From Gordionus sp. m RMFG-2023 (Eukaryota > Nematomorpha > Gordioida > Chordodea > Parachordodidae): a DNA stretch of 64,000 nt. A program made the position numbers and the translations under genes. The stretch lies in assembly GCF_954871325.1 (NCBI RefSeq), contig NC_088777.1:6859366-6923365 (forward strand), given 5' to 3'. Below the pieces are notes generated by a model, which was given only the letters and a program-made list of their open reading frames with translations, ran no database searches and was not told where the DNA came from. Below are positions 37,046 through 49,839 of this stretch, piece after piece. Numbering within the stretch: the stretch's first letter is position 1; each line of letters opens with the position of its first letter.

Positions 37046-37879
37046 ACATTTTCTCGTTTTTATTATAAATTACAAAAAAAAGAATAAAGATTTCTATTGT
37101 TTTTTGATCTTATATTATTATACATAATTTTTATCTTTTTTAACCTCTTAATGGTTAACGGTGCAGATATGCACCAGGCTAGATTTTCTATTTAGGATTA
37201 TTTTTTTCTGCTGATTTTTTTAGAATATCATATTTGAGCATTAACCAATATAATTTGAAAATATTGTGCATTTTTATCCACTAGAAAAATCTTGACTAAA
37301 AAATTAAAATTCTTTAGTATAAAAAGTGAAAATATCTGATTATTGATAAGTTAGCAGCAAAATTTTAAGCATAATCCATAATTTCATAAAGAGCTATCTA
37401 TTTTTTTTATCAATTTTTGGAGTCGATAGCTTCGCCAAGGTTTTGATATTGTATATATATTTAACACAGGTGTCTAAATAAAAAGCAATAAAAAAATTTG
37501 AAAACAAACTCACTATTTTGTTTAAAAATACAGGTAAGGCAATTTAAATAAACCGAATGTTAAAAGCCTATAATAGCGCCAATACTTATTATTCTTTGTT
37601 AGCCCATTAGAGAATTACTTTACCTACAAAATGATATATTATAATTTTTTTTATTATAAATATTTTTTGAGATATAAGCATTTTAAAAATTTTACACATT
37701 CCAAAGTGGCTCTTTTTTGTACCTTTGAGCCCCTATATCTCAAGAACAAGGTGTGCCAGCGAGCTAAAATAAACGGCTTTCTTATTCATTTACCTATTTA
37801 AATAATTACAGAAATTTTAACAATTTTAAAAGGGGTCGGCCGAATCGTGATTTATTTGACGTGGGAAATATTATTTAAA

Positions 37880-39190
37880 CTTAAATACATTTATTTAATT
37901 ACAAAGTAGAGTATTATAATATTATTATTCTATAGGCGAGATTCCAGGTTACTATTTGGTAGCAAAATAACCGTTTATGACAATTTTTAGCCGGCTAATG
38001 TGTTTTTAGCCGATAACTATCATGCTTTGGGATTTTCTTAAAAATATAGCAGCCCAGATTTGAAAGTAGCTAATATAAATTAAAACGCCTTAATGTTAAT
38101 ATATTTTCTCTGGCACGCATCTCTGGATTGAGGTAAAATTAGCCGGTATTTAGTGATTACTCAACTATAATCTTTAGACATGATGCCTTAAATTTCTTAA
38201 GAAATTTTTATCTCGTGGCACTCGGAAAGATTATATGTGCAGTATTATGTATTAACATAATATATGTTTAGAATTCATTAAACTTATTATATTTTTGTAT
38301 TATTTAAATATACACGCAAATACAAGAATAATTTTAATATTATTAAGAGTTACATTCATAAGACAAAATATAATAACTAGTACTATTATTTCCAAGACGC
38401 AATAAAATGGCGTTAGTAAAATTCTTAACTGAATCAAATTTAAATTTAAAGACTGGTACGATCTAAACAACTTTTAAGTTTACTCGTTAGTTCAAAAAAT
38501 TCCCGTTTTATTTTACCTGATCCAATTTTCTCTAAAGATTCTATTTAACCAAAAATACTATTTTAGATATAAAGGATTCATAGAACTAAATATAAGAATA
38601 AATACTCTATTTAAAGGAAAAATTAATGTTAGAAAGACTTAATGTAAAAATATGTGTGAATTCAATGCAACTGATTTGAAATTTTGATAATTAGAGTTAT
38701 ATTAAAAAAATTAAGAATTGCATACCCAAAAATAATAAAAATTTATAAGTTAAAAAGATGTTTAAAATAAATATAGGCTATTAAAATCTTTAATTTCATA
38801 AATTAAATACGAAGAAAGATATTAAATATCATTAAATATATTTTATCATTTTACCATAAAATTAATATTTTTTATTATACAAATATATATTAAGCAATAA
38901 TTTATTAAATTCATACAGACTTTAAAATATTCTGAAAGTATCAACCATTTATCGATTTTCTCTAATTCTGGCGGTATATTTTGGCAAATACATTTTGTTG
39001 CTCTTTTTATATCAAGATGTCTATAAATTTTAGTTGTTATTTTTAACATTTAAAACCCAACCATAAATACTTTTGTATCGGTTCTTCTGAGCACCCTGTA
39101 AAACATTTTAATAGATATCAACAATAAAAATGGCGTGTAACCGGATATTTGTATTTCCGCCATACTTCGAAATTTATTTAATAAATGAAT
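37880..39190. other. AT-rich stretch without a supported gene
   Basis: No transposon ends or RNA genes are seen. One minus-strand frame (38,846-39,049, 67 codons) has a coding-like middle, CICQNIPPELEKIDKWLILS, and a lysine/isoleucine-rich tail. It could be an exon of an unknown gene or chance. I recognise no family. Confidence 0.3.
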
Positions 39191-39197
39191 AATCTAA

Positions 39198-39472
39198 GCA
39201 TAGGTAGCTGAGGAGGAGGGTGGGTTAAGTGAAAATCTTTATTAAATACTTCCACTCAAACATCCCTTCAAAAAATATACATCAAGAATTTGAGAAAAAT
39301 TTGTAAAAGTTAATAATTTTAAAAAATAAAAATTGATAAAAACCCACAATTATTTTTGTGAAAATGTACATAGCCAAAGGTCTTACAATAAGTGGACCTA
39401 AATACCTCCAATAATAAAATTATGGCAGAAAACCCAACCCAATGCCCCCATCCGTAACATATGTCTGGCTAC
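39198..39472. repeat. Possible decayed hAT-type MITE
   Basis: The left edge CATAGGTAGCTGAGGAGG and, read inward from the right, TAGTCGTAGCCAGACAT resemble hAT ends of the (C)A..GGCGTAGCCAG type. C- and G-rich patches lie inside both edges, as in the elements at 46,628 and 26,816. The flanks AATCTAAG and TTCTAGGT are only weakly alike. No coding sequence. Confidence 0.3.
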
Positions 39473-42200
39473 GACTATTCTAGGTTACATGACATTGGTT
39501 TCAATACTTCGTAATCTCAATTTAACAAATTTGAAGCACCTCAATATCTTTTGATCTATAATTTTTTAAACATTATTCTTGATAAATATTGTCACGGATT
39601 TCTGTGAGAACCAAACGGCATAATTATTTGACATATCTTAATTTTTTTTTCATAGCTACTTTCAATTAACGATTAAATCACTACCTAGACTTCAATAAAT
39701 CAACCTTTTATTATTAAACTAGTTTATATAATGTTATTTATAATAAGATACAAACTTCTTTTCACTTATAAACGAATTATCACTGCTCTAGTAAAGTAAT
39801 GATTACTTTATTATTCTTGAATATTTTCTCGACTTTCACCTTTGCAAATCTATATCGATCTTTTGAATTTCTCACAACTAACTTCATTATCACATTTATT
39901 CTCCTCATTTAGGAAATGCGAGCAATTCAGCCAGTCACAATAATTAAATTTATCAAAAAATATCCTTAAATTTTAATATAATGATAGACTCAAAAATTTT
40001 ACCAATTATTCAACTATAATATAATTTTATGAGATTAATTATTTATAAATGTTAATTTTTATTAAGATTAAGTGACCTTTATTGCCAATGCCAACTTTAA
40101 CTATTTTAGGCATAATTTGGATCAAGGTTTTTTTCACACTTTTCATTTTGAAAATTTTTGACAATTACTATACCCTCTTTATCAAATCTCATAGGTACAA
40201 TATTAATTATTTTTTTATTTGATCATTTTAAAGGTTTGTAAAAAATAATATTAAGAACAAATTTTAACAATCCACAGATTGATAAAAGTTTAATCAAAAA
40301 AATAACATATTATTAATAGGTCAGGAGACTTTTACTACAATTAATTTATTGAAATATAGTTTCTTTGATATTTTTGATATCAAATATTACTTAAAACTTT
40401 AAATCTAAAATATGAACTTAAAAAAATATAATGTCAAGATAAAATATTTTTTTAAATGATTATAGATATCTCCTTTACACTTAATTCCTTTTATACTTAT
40501 GCTATTATAAAAGATTAATTTTCTTATTGAAATCAAATCTCATGTTTCTATCTAGAAAGCAAAGAATCTGCTTAGTTAATGTTTAAATTCACGACGAAGC
40601 CAGATAATCTGTATGACTTCTATTAAACTTAAAATTCATGATAAAGATTCTAGTAATAAATAATATTAACATAAAATATATTAAATTTAGCTTGAATATT
40701 ATTAATCAAAGTTTTTATTAAAAATATTTAAATGTTGGAAAATAAAATACAAAATGGCCCATATATTGTTATAATTTAATCCAGCATATGCAATAATCAC
40801 AAACAATTTTTGTTTTAATTAGTGTTTAGTGTTTAAATAAGATAATAATTTATTTCAATAATTTAGATATATAGAGATATATAAATTATGAATTTTCATT
40901 GTTCAAGACAGTTTCTTCTTCTTTTGGTAATAATTTTTTAGCTAAAAAAATAAAATAATTACTTTAATAAAGTGAAAGTATTTATTGGCTATTCACACCA
41001 TTTCCAAATTTATAATGAGTCTAATTCATATAAATTATTTGATCAAATGATTTATTTAAATATTTAGCATGCAGATTTCAATTTTTTAAAACCTAAAATC
41101 CTTATAATTTAATTATTAAAGAAATTACGAAATTCATTCCAACACTGTCAAATAAAATATACCTGAGAAGAAAAATTTTTTGACGAAACCTTATAATAAA
41201 AATTAAGAAAATATCAAATTTGATTAAATGTCTTCAATATAAACATATTATACTAAAAATGAATGAGAATTTCTGAATAAAATAAGATTCAGGATTATTT
41301 TAAATACTCGATAATTGTTATAAATTATATTATAATTGAGTCATATTTGTATACCTTCAGGTTTTCTCTTATTTATATTTATATCTATTATAGTATTTTA
41401 ATAAAGAAAGAATATATAAAATAATCTTTCGACTCGAGTTTTATATAACATAAAGTAAATAAATATATGTTGTAAGAAATGTATTTTTTTACCTTTTTCC
41501 ATAGTATGCTCTACTCCGGACCCTGATATATGGTCTGTCAGATTCCAAGTATAAATATATGAGATAAAAATTTTCAAATAATTATATTTTAATATATATA
41601 TATATGTGACATGTTTTTCTGTAATAAGAACTAATCAGAATTCTTCAGTGGTTATTGAGAATCTCTCATTTATAAATTATTTATTACAAAGCGATTCTTA
41701 ATTTTGAAAATTCTAATTATATCGAAAATAAAATTACAGAGGGATAGAGTTCGATTCCAAGAAAATTTCTAAATAATCTAATATATTATGAAAACATAAA
41801 AATTTATAGAAGAGATGCACATATGAGAATATGTTTCCGGTAAAACAAAGCACATTGTAAAATCGCCCTTAATAAATAGTTAAAAATTGAGATTCCTAAT
41901 CACCATTAGAAAATTCCTAATTAATACCTATTCCAATTCGTTGTTCCGAACAAATTTCTATATCGGTTGAGATTAAGAACAATAATAAAGGAAAATAATT
42001 ATTTTTTAAAAAGCTTAGTTTTAATTAAGTGTTCTTAAAAGTAATAATTTATATATTTTGTTGATAAGACTTAATTCGTAATTTTAATCAAATATATATA
42101 TACCCATTTTGGTAAGTTCTATATATAGAAATTTATCATAAATGCAATTAATTTTAATATATAGATTTTATAATGACATGATAAATTTATGTAGTAATTT
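39473..42200. other. AT-rich stretch, nothing recognised
   Basis: About 2.7 kb without open frames above background, terminal repeats, tRNA-like boxes or similarity to the tandem units. A short (TA)n run lies near 41,595. Confidence 0.4.
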
Positions 42201-42207
42201 TATTTTT

Positions 42208-42500
42208 AACCTTGGACACCGTCTACTGGAGGTAAATCCCCCTCAAAAATCTTTAACTACCCTCTAAATTCATCATTTCGGCTGTGATATTCTTAAGCCC
42301 CTAAAACTAAAGGTATAAATTTTATTGCCCCCGCAACGTTTTAATTACAATAGGTTTATAATAAAAGTATTAAATAAATTTTTACAGCAGTATTTGTTGG
42401 CCTTTTCATCTAAAAATTATTTGATAACCTTCAATAATTACCAATTCCTACCGTTAGATGTCTATCCCTTACCCCTTCAAATATTTGGTAGCAAACACCC
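42208..42500. repeat. Possible relic related to the 5.3-kb hAT element
   Basis: CACCGTCTACTGGAGG followed by CCCCCTCAAAAATC and CCCTCTAAA resembles the left end of the hAT at 26,816 (CAGCGTCTACATGG, then CCCCTCCAAAATC). Further CCCC-containing motifs continue to about 42,500. No matching right end or target duplication was found. The resemblance is short. Confidence 0.3.
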
Positions 42501-43430
42501 CTCGAATATACATTTGTTTTATTTTAACGTAACTAATAAGCTCTCATAGCTTTTTGAGCGCTACATGTATGAATGTTAATATTTTTATGCAAAGTATGAT
42601 AATATAACAACATATTCTCCACTTTAATTTGTTGGCGTGGTTTGCTGCTATTATTTAGTCTTGACACATACTCCCTTCTACTGCGGAACTTGATATAATG
42701 TCGTGATGGCGTATGGAATCGGAGAGACTTACTTTATAATAGTAGTTCTCTAACGGGATAATTGTTAATTTGAGTTTAAAGTTCAAAGCGATATGAGAAC
42801 TTTTGAAGAATGAAATTATTAAGCCACATGGTGACAATCTAGGAGGTGTATAGCAGATTATAGTATGTATCTTTTAACGATAATTGGTAAGTATTTAAAG
42901 CAAAAAATCTAGCATAACTGTTTTGAAGTAAATAAAGTTTGGAATTCAAATTTGGAATCTTTATTAATAATTTATTCATAGAAGGTATATGCCATAATTA
43001 CAGCAGATATTTTACGATAGTATTTCAAGCAATAAATAGTAATAGGGAAATATATAAAGTGATAAAGCCGAAAATGATCCCTGTCTAAATTAGCCAAATT
43101 ATCATGCATAGAACAATTTTAAAACTTTTATTTATGAAAATAGATTATTAAATTTTGAATCATATGGCGCGCTTATTAAAAATTTGAAGTGTGATCCTTA
43201 ATTTAACGATGGCGTGTAATCAATGGAAGAAGAGGTTATTAGTGTTATAAGAAAAAGAGGCTCGATATAGTACATATTTTGATTCTATAATTGCATTCAA
43301 AGATATCAACTATGTTTGTTTTCAGCGTTATAATATATGACTAGGGTATGATTTCAAAATGGTGTGTTTTCCGGATAATCCAACATATCAGAAACAAATT
43401 GCTTTTAAAAAATAATAAGGGAGGGAGTGG
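42500..43430. other. AT-rich stretch before array 2
   Basis: No gene is recognised. Two loosely similar stretches (about 42,853 and 42,998, CAGATTATAGTAT and CAGATATTTTACG contexts) may be an old local duplication. Array 2 starts at the right edge. Confidence 0.35.
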
Positions 43431-45060
43431 GAGGTGGGAATTTTGCATAGAAGGATGATAGGGATAAAATTTAAGATGTGTTTGGTCATTTTTTTATAGA
43501 TTTACCTTGGATTATATAAGGTATTACAAAATTTGATCTAAATAATCTATTTAAGATGTGTTTTGTCATTTTTTATAGATCTACCTTAAATTATAAAAGG
43601 TATTACAAAATTTCATGTAAATAATCTATTTAAGATATGATTTTTTGAAAATTATTTTAAAAAATTGAAGTTTCCGCCTATATTTAAATAAACGTTTTCT
43701 TATTTACATTATTATACCTAGTTATTAATTTTCTTTGATATGCAGTATATATTATATTGATTCAGATATTAAAGAGATTTAAATATTGATAGAAAGGTAA
43801 AAAAAATTGTGATGAAGAAGAGGGGTTTGAGGGGAAGAGAAGGTAAATATTTTAGTGATATAAAATTCTATAAAGGATTAAAGTTTTAATTGGCTTAGAA
43901 AGCTAGCAAAATGGCCAGGGAGTTAGGAAGGCTAGATAAAATCTTTAGAGAAATGTAAATTCAAATCAATGGAGAAATATAATTTGTGTAAGAGTCAAGA
44001 AGGAAGAAGATTTAAGTAACAAAGAAATACATTATTTAATTTATTTTACTGGAATACAAATAGTACAATATAAATTCTCACCGTCATATTTTGGAGGTTG
44101 TGCATCCCCTATAAAATAAAAATATCAACTTTAGAAGTTTGCATAAATTTTTAAAACAGGCAATGTATTAAATTTTAGATTTAGATAATCACTTATATTA
44201 TATTTACCATATAAAACGTATTAATACTTACAATATGGTCCTGTATATCGAGTTTGAATGAAAAAAATTTAATTATCTTTTAAAATTAAAACCAATAACT
44301 AGATTTAAATTAACCTAAATGTTAAAATTTAAAAAAAATGAAAAATTGTTAATAACTTTAAAATCAACTTTTAATATATTTTTATTTTACTTATTTTAAC
44401 TTTATGATTTTTAATTTTTGTATTCAAAATTTTGTTGGAAAATTGTTATGTTTATTTATGCTTTTTCGTTATTTTTTTTTGGATCCTAAATTATTTTATA
44501 TAAAATTTTAATTTGCATATATATTTTATTTTATTATGAGTAACTGCACTTAAATGTTTTTGTGACTGTTATAATTTATTTAGTAAAATTTTATATTTGT
44601 TTTATAGTCAGTAGAAAACTTTGGTAAACAAATATAATGTATCGTATTTCAAAAATGTTTCTATTTATGATTTTTTATAGTTAAGTAGGCGCGTATTCGG
44701 TAGCTTCTTCTTCCCCTCCCATCCTTATCATTGTAGCAAAGTTATATTTTAAATATTTCTTCGCTAATGATATCTGACATTAACCATAGGCGATTATCAA
44801 AATTATCAATTTTTTTTGTAGATATCGATAAAAATACAACGCTATTATTTTAATAAAACACCTAAAATATTAATAAAGTTTAACGCTATACATGATTATT
44901 AATTCCCTGTTTATTAATATTTTATCCCACAAAATTTCGATTTTTTTTTAAATCTTGAAAATTGATGACTACAAGATAATTTCAACAGCTAAAAATAATA
45001 TATTTAATTTATCTCTTCTAATAACTAATAGGCAACATCTAGAGTGTAAGAAATTATTAT
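43430..45060. repeat. Leader segment of array 2
   Basis: It aligns in order with 180-2,090: TTTAAGATGTGTTTGGTC, TAATTGGTTTAGGAAG-like, TATATCGAGTTTGAATGAAAAAA and GATATCTGACATT. It lacks the SINE and the 128-bp duplication of array 1. A 95-bp block is itself duplicated at its start. Confidence 0.7.
43460..43645. repeat. Two-copy tandem duplication, unit about 90 bp
   Basis: TTTAAGATGTGTTT(G/T)GTCATTT, ATAGAT(T/C)TACCTT and GGTATTACAAAATTT recur in two successive copies, with a partial third (TTTAAGATATGA). The homologous place in array 1 (about 240-300) has one copy. Confidence 0.7.
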
Positions 45061-47430
45061 ATAAAAAGCAAGGAGATAGAATTTAAATGTTTTTTTTTAC
45101 AAGTTGCGAACATTAAATAAAACAGATTATTTAGTATTTTCCTATATTATTTAATAAAAAATTTATATTATTATAAATCATAAAAAATGACTCACTTGTA
45201 GGTCTAAGCCATCCTTGACCTGAAAAACATTTGTTATATAAAAAATTTCAATATTATTAACATCATTTGTTTCAATAAACATTAAATAAACTTAAAATTT
45301 CTGATAATAAATTACATGAAACACAATATGAGTTAAAAATGCTAAATATTTAGATAAATTGAATTCAGTTATGCAAAAAAAAATAAAAATGGTGTGAATT
45401 TGCAGCTATGAAAAGAAATAAAAATTGAGGAAAGTAAGAGAAATTCTTTTTCATTATATGTTATAGCCAATATTTTAAGCTAAAAGCTTTTGAAAGGACA
45501 AATATGCTAGGGACCAGTTTGGAAATTGGTTAAATGGATAATATCTAAATTAAACAGAGGAATGAATTTATTTACGTGGTAGTAGAGTATATTTTTATGC
45601 ACTTTTAAAGAGGAAATAAAAAAAAATTCGGGTAATGAATCTTAAGAAAGAGCTACTTAATACATAAATTCAAGTTTTTTAACTTAAATTAATTCTTGGA
45701 AAAAATTTATTTCCAATAGATAATTATGAAAAGAACTTCAGATATCAGAGTTTTTTGCTTTTTTTTAGCCATTTTAGATATGCGATAAATTCCATAAAAG
45801 AAAAAAATAGTTCTGTGCTGTTAGACAAAATTAAATGATCAAAGAAGAATGTTTTATGAATAAAAATTAATTTAATAAAATTAGTAAAGAAATTTGTTGA
45901 TAAAAGTGGTTATAAATTATGAGAGATACTTGCAATTTTAACACGATTGGGAGAGGATTATGATACAAGTACAAAATTAAGGGGAACCATCCCTAATTAT
46001 GTGAAAGATAGATTAAATATTCGAGATGTATTTAATAGAGTAAAAGATCGGGTTAGTCCTTTGGGTATAGTCAAATCGCTCTCATAAGCTGTGCAATTAG
46101 TTTGCATCCCAAGAAAAATATAAAACGGTAGTGTATTATAAAAGGCTGTAAGATAGTTGAGATTCATAAATTATAAAAATTATTAAAAAATCTTTGATTG
46201 ATTGAAATCTAAATTGAATTTTACAAAATGTTTTATAGCATAATATAAAACTTACCAATAACAGCTATAGAAAATAATAAATTGTATTTTATATAATAAT
46301 AATTATATATATATGGTAAATTCCACGAGAAGATAACAATAACGTGAATTTCAACCCGATCCTATCATATTTTTTAAAAATTTTAACAAGAATATGTTTA
46401 AATTAAGTAAAATTAAGATTTTAGTCCCCCAACTTCAAACAGCAGCCGAGATATGAGTCTCTAAATGTCGAAAAATTTTCAATTTGGGTAAAATGAACTC
46501 CCTTTAACTATATCTATAAGTAATATTTCAAAATTAATTTTTATAATTTTCTCAGATAATGAAAATTTAATAGTTAATTATTTATTCTTAGTCATCCAAA
46601 CATTTCTTAGGCACGTTTATCCTCATACATAGGCGTGGCCAGAGAGAGGGAGGAGGCGGGGGGGGGGCAAAAAGAAATTTTCTCCCTCCTTCAGAAATTT
46701 ATCACTTTTGTGAATATCATTTTAAGCTAATAAAAAATTTCCCATTAGTCCTCCCCTTCCCACTCCCTGACCCCCAAAAATGTATATCTAAATTTGAAAG
46801 AATGAATGTAAAAGTTTATATTTTTTTATAAAATCCTAATTTAGCTTTTATATATAAAAAAAAGTGAACCAAAAATGCTAGAAATGGAATATAAGCCTAA
46901 GATAAGTCTTAAGACAAAAGTGAAATGTATTATAATTATTAGTAATAGATCCATAAAATTACTAAATAATATAATATATCTATTTTTTATAAAGTGAGTA
47001 ATTTTAATTTATTTATCTTAATAAAAGTAAAATATAATTATAAAACTATTAATTAAATTATAGATTAAATAAAAAGATTAAAGCACAATACAAACAGTAG
47101 AATATTATATGTCGTAGATTTACATTATATCTAATTTTATCAATTATCATAAGATATCAAATAATTTTTACCAATATAGCAATTTATATATTTTACAGAA
47201 AACTATAAAATATTGATAAGGACATTAGAAAATATCTTTTAAAGACATTGTGGGATGAATAATATGAAGATTAATTTTTAATATTATTTTTTATTTAAAT
47301 TAAATTGATTTTTTTTTCTCTTTAGCTTTTACCTTTTCTGGTGGTAAGCTCCTTCAACATCTCTCTCCACTTTATGTTATTAATACAATCTCTTTTATCT
47401 AATTTATACTACTTTATATTGGCTCTAACT

Positions 47431-48084
47431 TTATGGCCCCATTGAAGTTTTGACCCTTGTTACCCCAGCAATCATCCTCGGCATTCTCATCTCCATGGTT
47501 TGTAGACTTATCCCGTCTGATTCTTTGGTTGGCCATGTTTCCGAACTATATAGAATAGTTGGTTGTATTTTGGAACTGTAAATTTTTCCCTTTAATTTGT
47601 GTGGGATTCTTTTATCAAATAGCACTCCAGATAAAGATCTCCACTTTAGCCACCCTTGATTAATCTTACTCTTTATCTCTTTTTCTATTGTGCCGTTTGT
47701 TTGTATAGTGGAGCCTAAATATTTGCAGCTTTCAATTGCCGATATCTGCCATTCATTTATATCAATACACTCTGTTTCATCTCCTCCTATCACCATATAC
47801 TCCGTCTTTTCTCTATTTACTTTTAATTCGTGCGTTTTTAGGATATTTATCCAACTCACTAGTCTTTCTTTCATTTCATCTTTAGATTCGGCAAGTATCA
47901 CAATATCATCTGCAAATATCATATTCCACGGGACTGTTTGAGGTATAGACTGTGCTAATACATTTATTACTGTAATGAAGAGAAGTGGGCTGAGAGCCGA
48001 CCCTTGATGAACTCCTTCGGCTATTGTGAAGCCTGCTGAAGTACCTGTTGTGCTACGGACCATTGTTGTATGGCCCATATACAT
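47431..48084 (-). pseudogene. Reverse transcriptase fragment of a non-LTR retrotransposon
   Basis: The 217-codon frame begins mid-protein (MYMGHTTMVRSTTGTSAGF) and carries the RT motifs VHQGSALSPLLF and MIFADDIVILAES, whose two Asp are the catalytic pair. It continues with EKTEYMVIGG, CKYLGSTIQTNGTIEKEI, GWLKWRSLSGVLFDKRIP, LKGKIYSS and the tail MEMRMPRMIAGVTR. The earlier part with the first catalytic Asp and the endonuclease is missing, and the 3' end is cut off soon after. The motifs fit the LINE families common in invertebrates (RTE-like or related). It lies wholly inside the hAT element. The open frame over 650 bp suggests moderate age. Confidence 0.85.
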
Positions 48085-48500
48085 ATATTGATGGCGTTAA
48101 ATAATTAATGCAAATTGTTGCTATATTTATTATCATGTGCATTGATTAGTAAAATATGTTAAAATATTAAGTAATTCTCTAACTGTAAAGTGGAATTTTA
48201 CCTGGTATTTTGTAATTAATTTTATATAATAGAGGAATATCAACTCTATATCTACTTACTTTTTATAAATGAATTTCTTATTGTTTAGAATAAAATTACC
48301 ATGCTTATATATTTATGTATATACAAGTAATTTATCATATTTTATATAAACTAATAAAAATATATTTCATATTTCTTTCAAGCTTATTTTTTTTGTTAAA
48401 ATTAATCTCCTATCTTGTAAAATTATTTTATGACTATATTTAGACTAGGGTAACCCGGCCGAAGGCCTGTCCAAAATAGGGTCTTGGGGCGAAGACCCCA
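48070..48500. other. Right flank inside the hAT element
   Basis: AT-rich filler between the RT fragment and the G/C-rich right terminal zone. No coding sequence is seen. Confidence 0.4.
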
Positions 48501-49839
48501 GTAATTTTTAAATCCCCCCCCCTTAGGAAAATCTTGGATACGCCTATGTCCTCATCTAATTAAATGGATTATGATAAATATACTGTCTAAAAGAATTATG
48601 ATTCTAGGAGCGAAATAAATATATTATATAAGTTACCAATAGCCCCACTCCCCTCCCTTATTTAATTTCATATTTAAAACCTAATATAATAAAATAAAAA
48701 AGATTTTAACTTAAACCTATTACAATTAATTTTTATATTTATTGCGAATTTATACAATTGATTAATATTTAAAATGTCATATTTATTAATCAATCTTATA
48801 GCTATATATAAAAAAAATGTGAGAAAACTATCATTTCAGGTTTTCTATTTAATGTTTTAACATTGAAATTTTTTCAAACAATTTTTAACACTATGTTACT
48901 TTAAAGGCCTATCATTAGTCAATAAAAAGATTATGATACTTCTAGCTCAATTTTCTCCAATAAGATTAAAAGGAGATCATTTGCCTAAAATGCCCAATTT
49001 TTTCGATTTTAGTGGTCTGTATCTCATTAGATGTTTGGAGTTGGAGGCTAAAATTATATATTTTTTTCTTTATTCAAACTCTTAAAATTTTAGTAAATTT
49101 TGAGAAGGTCGGGTTAAAAGTCATATCGATTTGTCATAAAATTCACCATATTTGTTAGCATATATGTGTTTTTTTCAGTTAATATGGTATTTTGTTTCTC
49201 AACTTAAATCTTTTTTTAAAAGGTGTTTTTAAAATTTTTAACTTAAGATTATGGTTGAAATGCATTTTGTTATGAACTTTTAATTAGATTTTATTTAGAT
49301 TTTTATATATTTTAAACTCAAAATTAAAGGCAAGATTCTTTGAAATTTATAGGGTAGGTAGTCTAAACATGCTTAAAATACTTATCCAATAAGTTCTTGA
49401 AATTTAAAAAATAAGTTAAAGTTGAAAAAGAAACTAACACATTTACGCCAAAAATAAATATTTGTCATCTTTAAGGAATTTTTTTTAAAAATATTGTGAT
49501 GATATAATTCTCTTTTATCAAAATTAAATATTTATTAAAATTAAATATATAAAAGATATATTGTAAAATTATTGAACATTTATTTACTTCCCAATTATTT
49601 TAATTTTCTTAGAAATCATTTTGTATGTAGAAATGATTATTATCTTATGATATATTCGTGAAGCGACAACAGACAAGTTATGACAAATAGTTCAAAATAA
49701 CTTGATAATACTTACTACTAGTTCCTTTTATAATATCTAAATATGAATATAAAAAATTTGATAACTGCTTAGTTAAAATAGTAGTTAATTAAAAAAAAAA
49801 TAATACTAGATTTTTATTTATAATAAAAAGCCATTCTAA

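Larger units (their letters stand above)
34019..37880. mobile_element. Composite DNA transposon with inverted ends of about 500 bp
   Basis: The left arm (34,019-34,530) is an imperfect reverse complement of the right arm (37,385-37,880). Matched phrases include TTTCGGCCGACCCC, AAAGAGCCACTTTGGAAT, TATCATTTTGTAGGTAAA and TCAAAACCTTGGCGA. Between them lie a pogo-like transposase tail (34,950-35,348), a piggyBac transposase remnant (35,930-37,045) and spacer. GGTGCATATATACACC (about 35,450) and GGTGCAGATATGCACC (about 37,160), both near TTAA sites, flank the piggyBac part and may mark its own ends. A nest of one element in another is likely, but which transposase owns the long arms is open. Confidence 0.7.
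46628..48548. mobile_element. Non-autonomous hAT element, 1.9 kb, carrying a LINE fragment
   Basis: The left end CATAGGCGTGGCCAGAG and the right end, read inward, CATAGGCGTATCCAAG are inverted repeats (12 of the first 14 positions equal). They are flanked by TCCTCATA and TCCTCATC, a near-perfect 8-bp duplication. Other units have the empty site (TATCTTCACATAAATTT near 4,817, TATCCTCATATAAATTAG near 63,290). G-rich and C-rich runs lie inside the ends, and CGGCCGAAGGCC lies near 48,460. No hAT transposase is present; the only coding trace is the reverse transcriptase fragment. Confidence 0.8.
46309..49152. mobile_element. Fold-back element split by a hAT insertion (unit A' copy)
   Basis: The left arm begins ATATATATGGTAAATTCC (46,309) and the right arm ends near CATAAAATTCACCATATTTG (49,152). 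The arms mirror each other through AACCCGATCC/AGGTCGGGTT and TTCAAACAGCAGCCGAGATA against its reverse complement near 49,020-49,050. The hAT at 46,628-48,548 lies between the arms, so it arrived later. Confidence 0.6.

Noticed and set aside
36936-37127. 63-codon frame after piggyBac as a separate gene
   Set aside because: A neighbouring frame over the same bases gives the Cys-rich piggyBac tail, so this frame is a shadow.
41735-41760. tRNA-like GTTCGATTCC
   Set aside because: No box A or paired arms upstream at the right distance.
47690-47941. Plus-strand 83-codon frame
   Set aside because: Antisense shadow of the reverse transcriptase fragment.
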